Shown: piece by piece, positions 63,912 to 64,000 of the stretch | How the letters are laid out: each line of letters starts with the position of its first letter | Numbering within the stretch: the first letter of the stretch is position 1 | Source: Paulinella micropora | Taxonomy: Eukaryota > Cercozoa > Imbricatea > Euglyphida > Paulinellidae | Direction: 5' to 3' | DNA: 64,000 nt | NCBI GenBank assembly: GCA_019918135.1 | Contig: WBZZ01005656.1 | Coordinates: 63,501 to 127,500 of the forward strand | The notes under the pieces: generated by a model | Seen by the model: the letters and a program-made list of their open reading frames with translations, nothing else | The model's database searches: none | What the model was told of the DNA's origin: nothing | Program-made: the position numbers and the translations under genes

Positions 63912-64000
63912 TTATTGTTTGTTTTCGTAATATTTTTCTATATCATCATTTCTACGACAAATTATTTCAACTAGTCTCCCACCTAACATAATCTCCTCTT
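63912..64000 (-). CDS. Polinton B right-end zinc-finger-like protein, C-terminal fragment
   Basis: The last 28 or so codons before TAA at 63912 read EEIMLGGRLVEIICRRNDDI then EKYYENKQ, matching the end of the A gene at 40391-40621. The N-terminal finger lies beyond the window. Confidence 0.55.
   Translation of the reverse strand, partial: EEIMLGGRLVEIICRRNDDIEKYYENKQ

Larger units (their letters stand above)
43678..64000. mobile_element. Polinton/Maverick B, right end beyond the window
   Basis: Starts AGTAGTTGATACACC, like the terminus of A, right after the CT tract. It has the same core genes in the same order and orientation as A over 20.3 kb, and it is cut by the window end inside the last gene; going by A, a few hundred bases are missing. 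Integrase, ATPase, penton and the 120-aa protein are very close to A. MCP and especially PolB are much more different. Broken genes: PolB, the 53399 gene and the first ExoX-C-like gene. Confidence 0.92.

Noticed and set aside
20943..64000. Polintons A and B as one region assembled twice
   Set aside because: The two differ strongly in PolB and MCP, have different accessory genes, termini and palindromes, so they are separate elements.

Overview
The window is nuclear DNA of a eukaryote, most likely an alga or other protist. The evidence is GT-AG introns, LINE and tRNA-derived SINE copies ending in (TTA)n runs, a degraded Ty3/gypsy-like retrotransposon and two Polinton/Maverick-type viral elements. 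The species cannot be told from sequence alone. Almost everything visible is mobile DNA, nested several layers deep.

Layout. 1-2260: 3' end of a LINE ORF2, then short interspersed repeats separated by (TTA)n. 2261-2599: an unrecognised exon coding for a membrane segment. 2600-6505: decayed protease, reverse transcriptase and RNase H of a gypsy-like element on the minus strand; its gag part lies at 40832-42650. Polinton A (6511-40826) sits between these halves, with 128-bp terminal inverted repeats and a 5-bp target duplication (ACAGT/GCAGT). Polinton A is itself split by a 12.9-kb element (8066-20938) with inverted repeats of about 340 bp and a GTAG duplication. That element carries an intron-containing SET-domain gene, an intron-containing DUF7869-like gene, a Lys/Glu-rich gene, 340-bp tandem repeats and several SINEs. 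After the retroelement gag comes a (CT)n tract (42860-43677), then Polinton B (43678 to beyond the window end) in the same orientation as A.

Polinton gene order, shared by A and B: two small minus-strand genes; rve integrase (-); Lys/Glu-rich protein (-); long fibre with S74 chaperone domain (+); Cys-rich secreted protein (-); conserved 120-aa protein; FtsK/HerA-type packaging ATPase; small basic core-like protein; coiled-coil protein; adenain-like protease; penton-like minor capsid; major capsid; a 410-aa structural protein; two small genes with an ExoX-C-like motif (-); protein-primed DNA polymerase B (-); small right-end genes. This is a full virion-formation, replication and integration set. 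The accessory loci differ. A has a DUF5754-like remnant, GIY-YIG and DUF3223-HNH remnants. B has a 176-aa gene, a two-helix membrane protein and a HIRAN protein. Several core genes in each copy carry frameshifts or stops, so neither copy looks fully intact as assembled.

The least ordinary signal is a set of short palindromes in both polintons. One class is about 20 bp, ATCTC-NNNN-NN-NNNN-GAGAT, found in leaders, intergenic DNA and in frame inside coding sequence. A second class is 45-75-bp hairpins with outer arms GATRTTT/AAAYATC, some holding smaller palindromes in their loops. Most are present in one polinton and absent from the same site in the other, and arm changes are compensated. They look like mobile or rapidly turning-over hairpin elements, or transcription-end hairpins.
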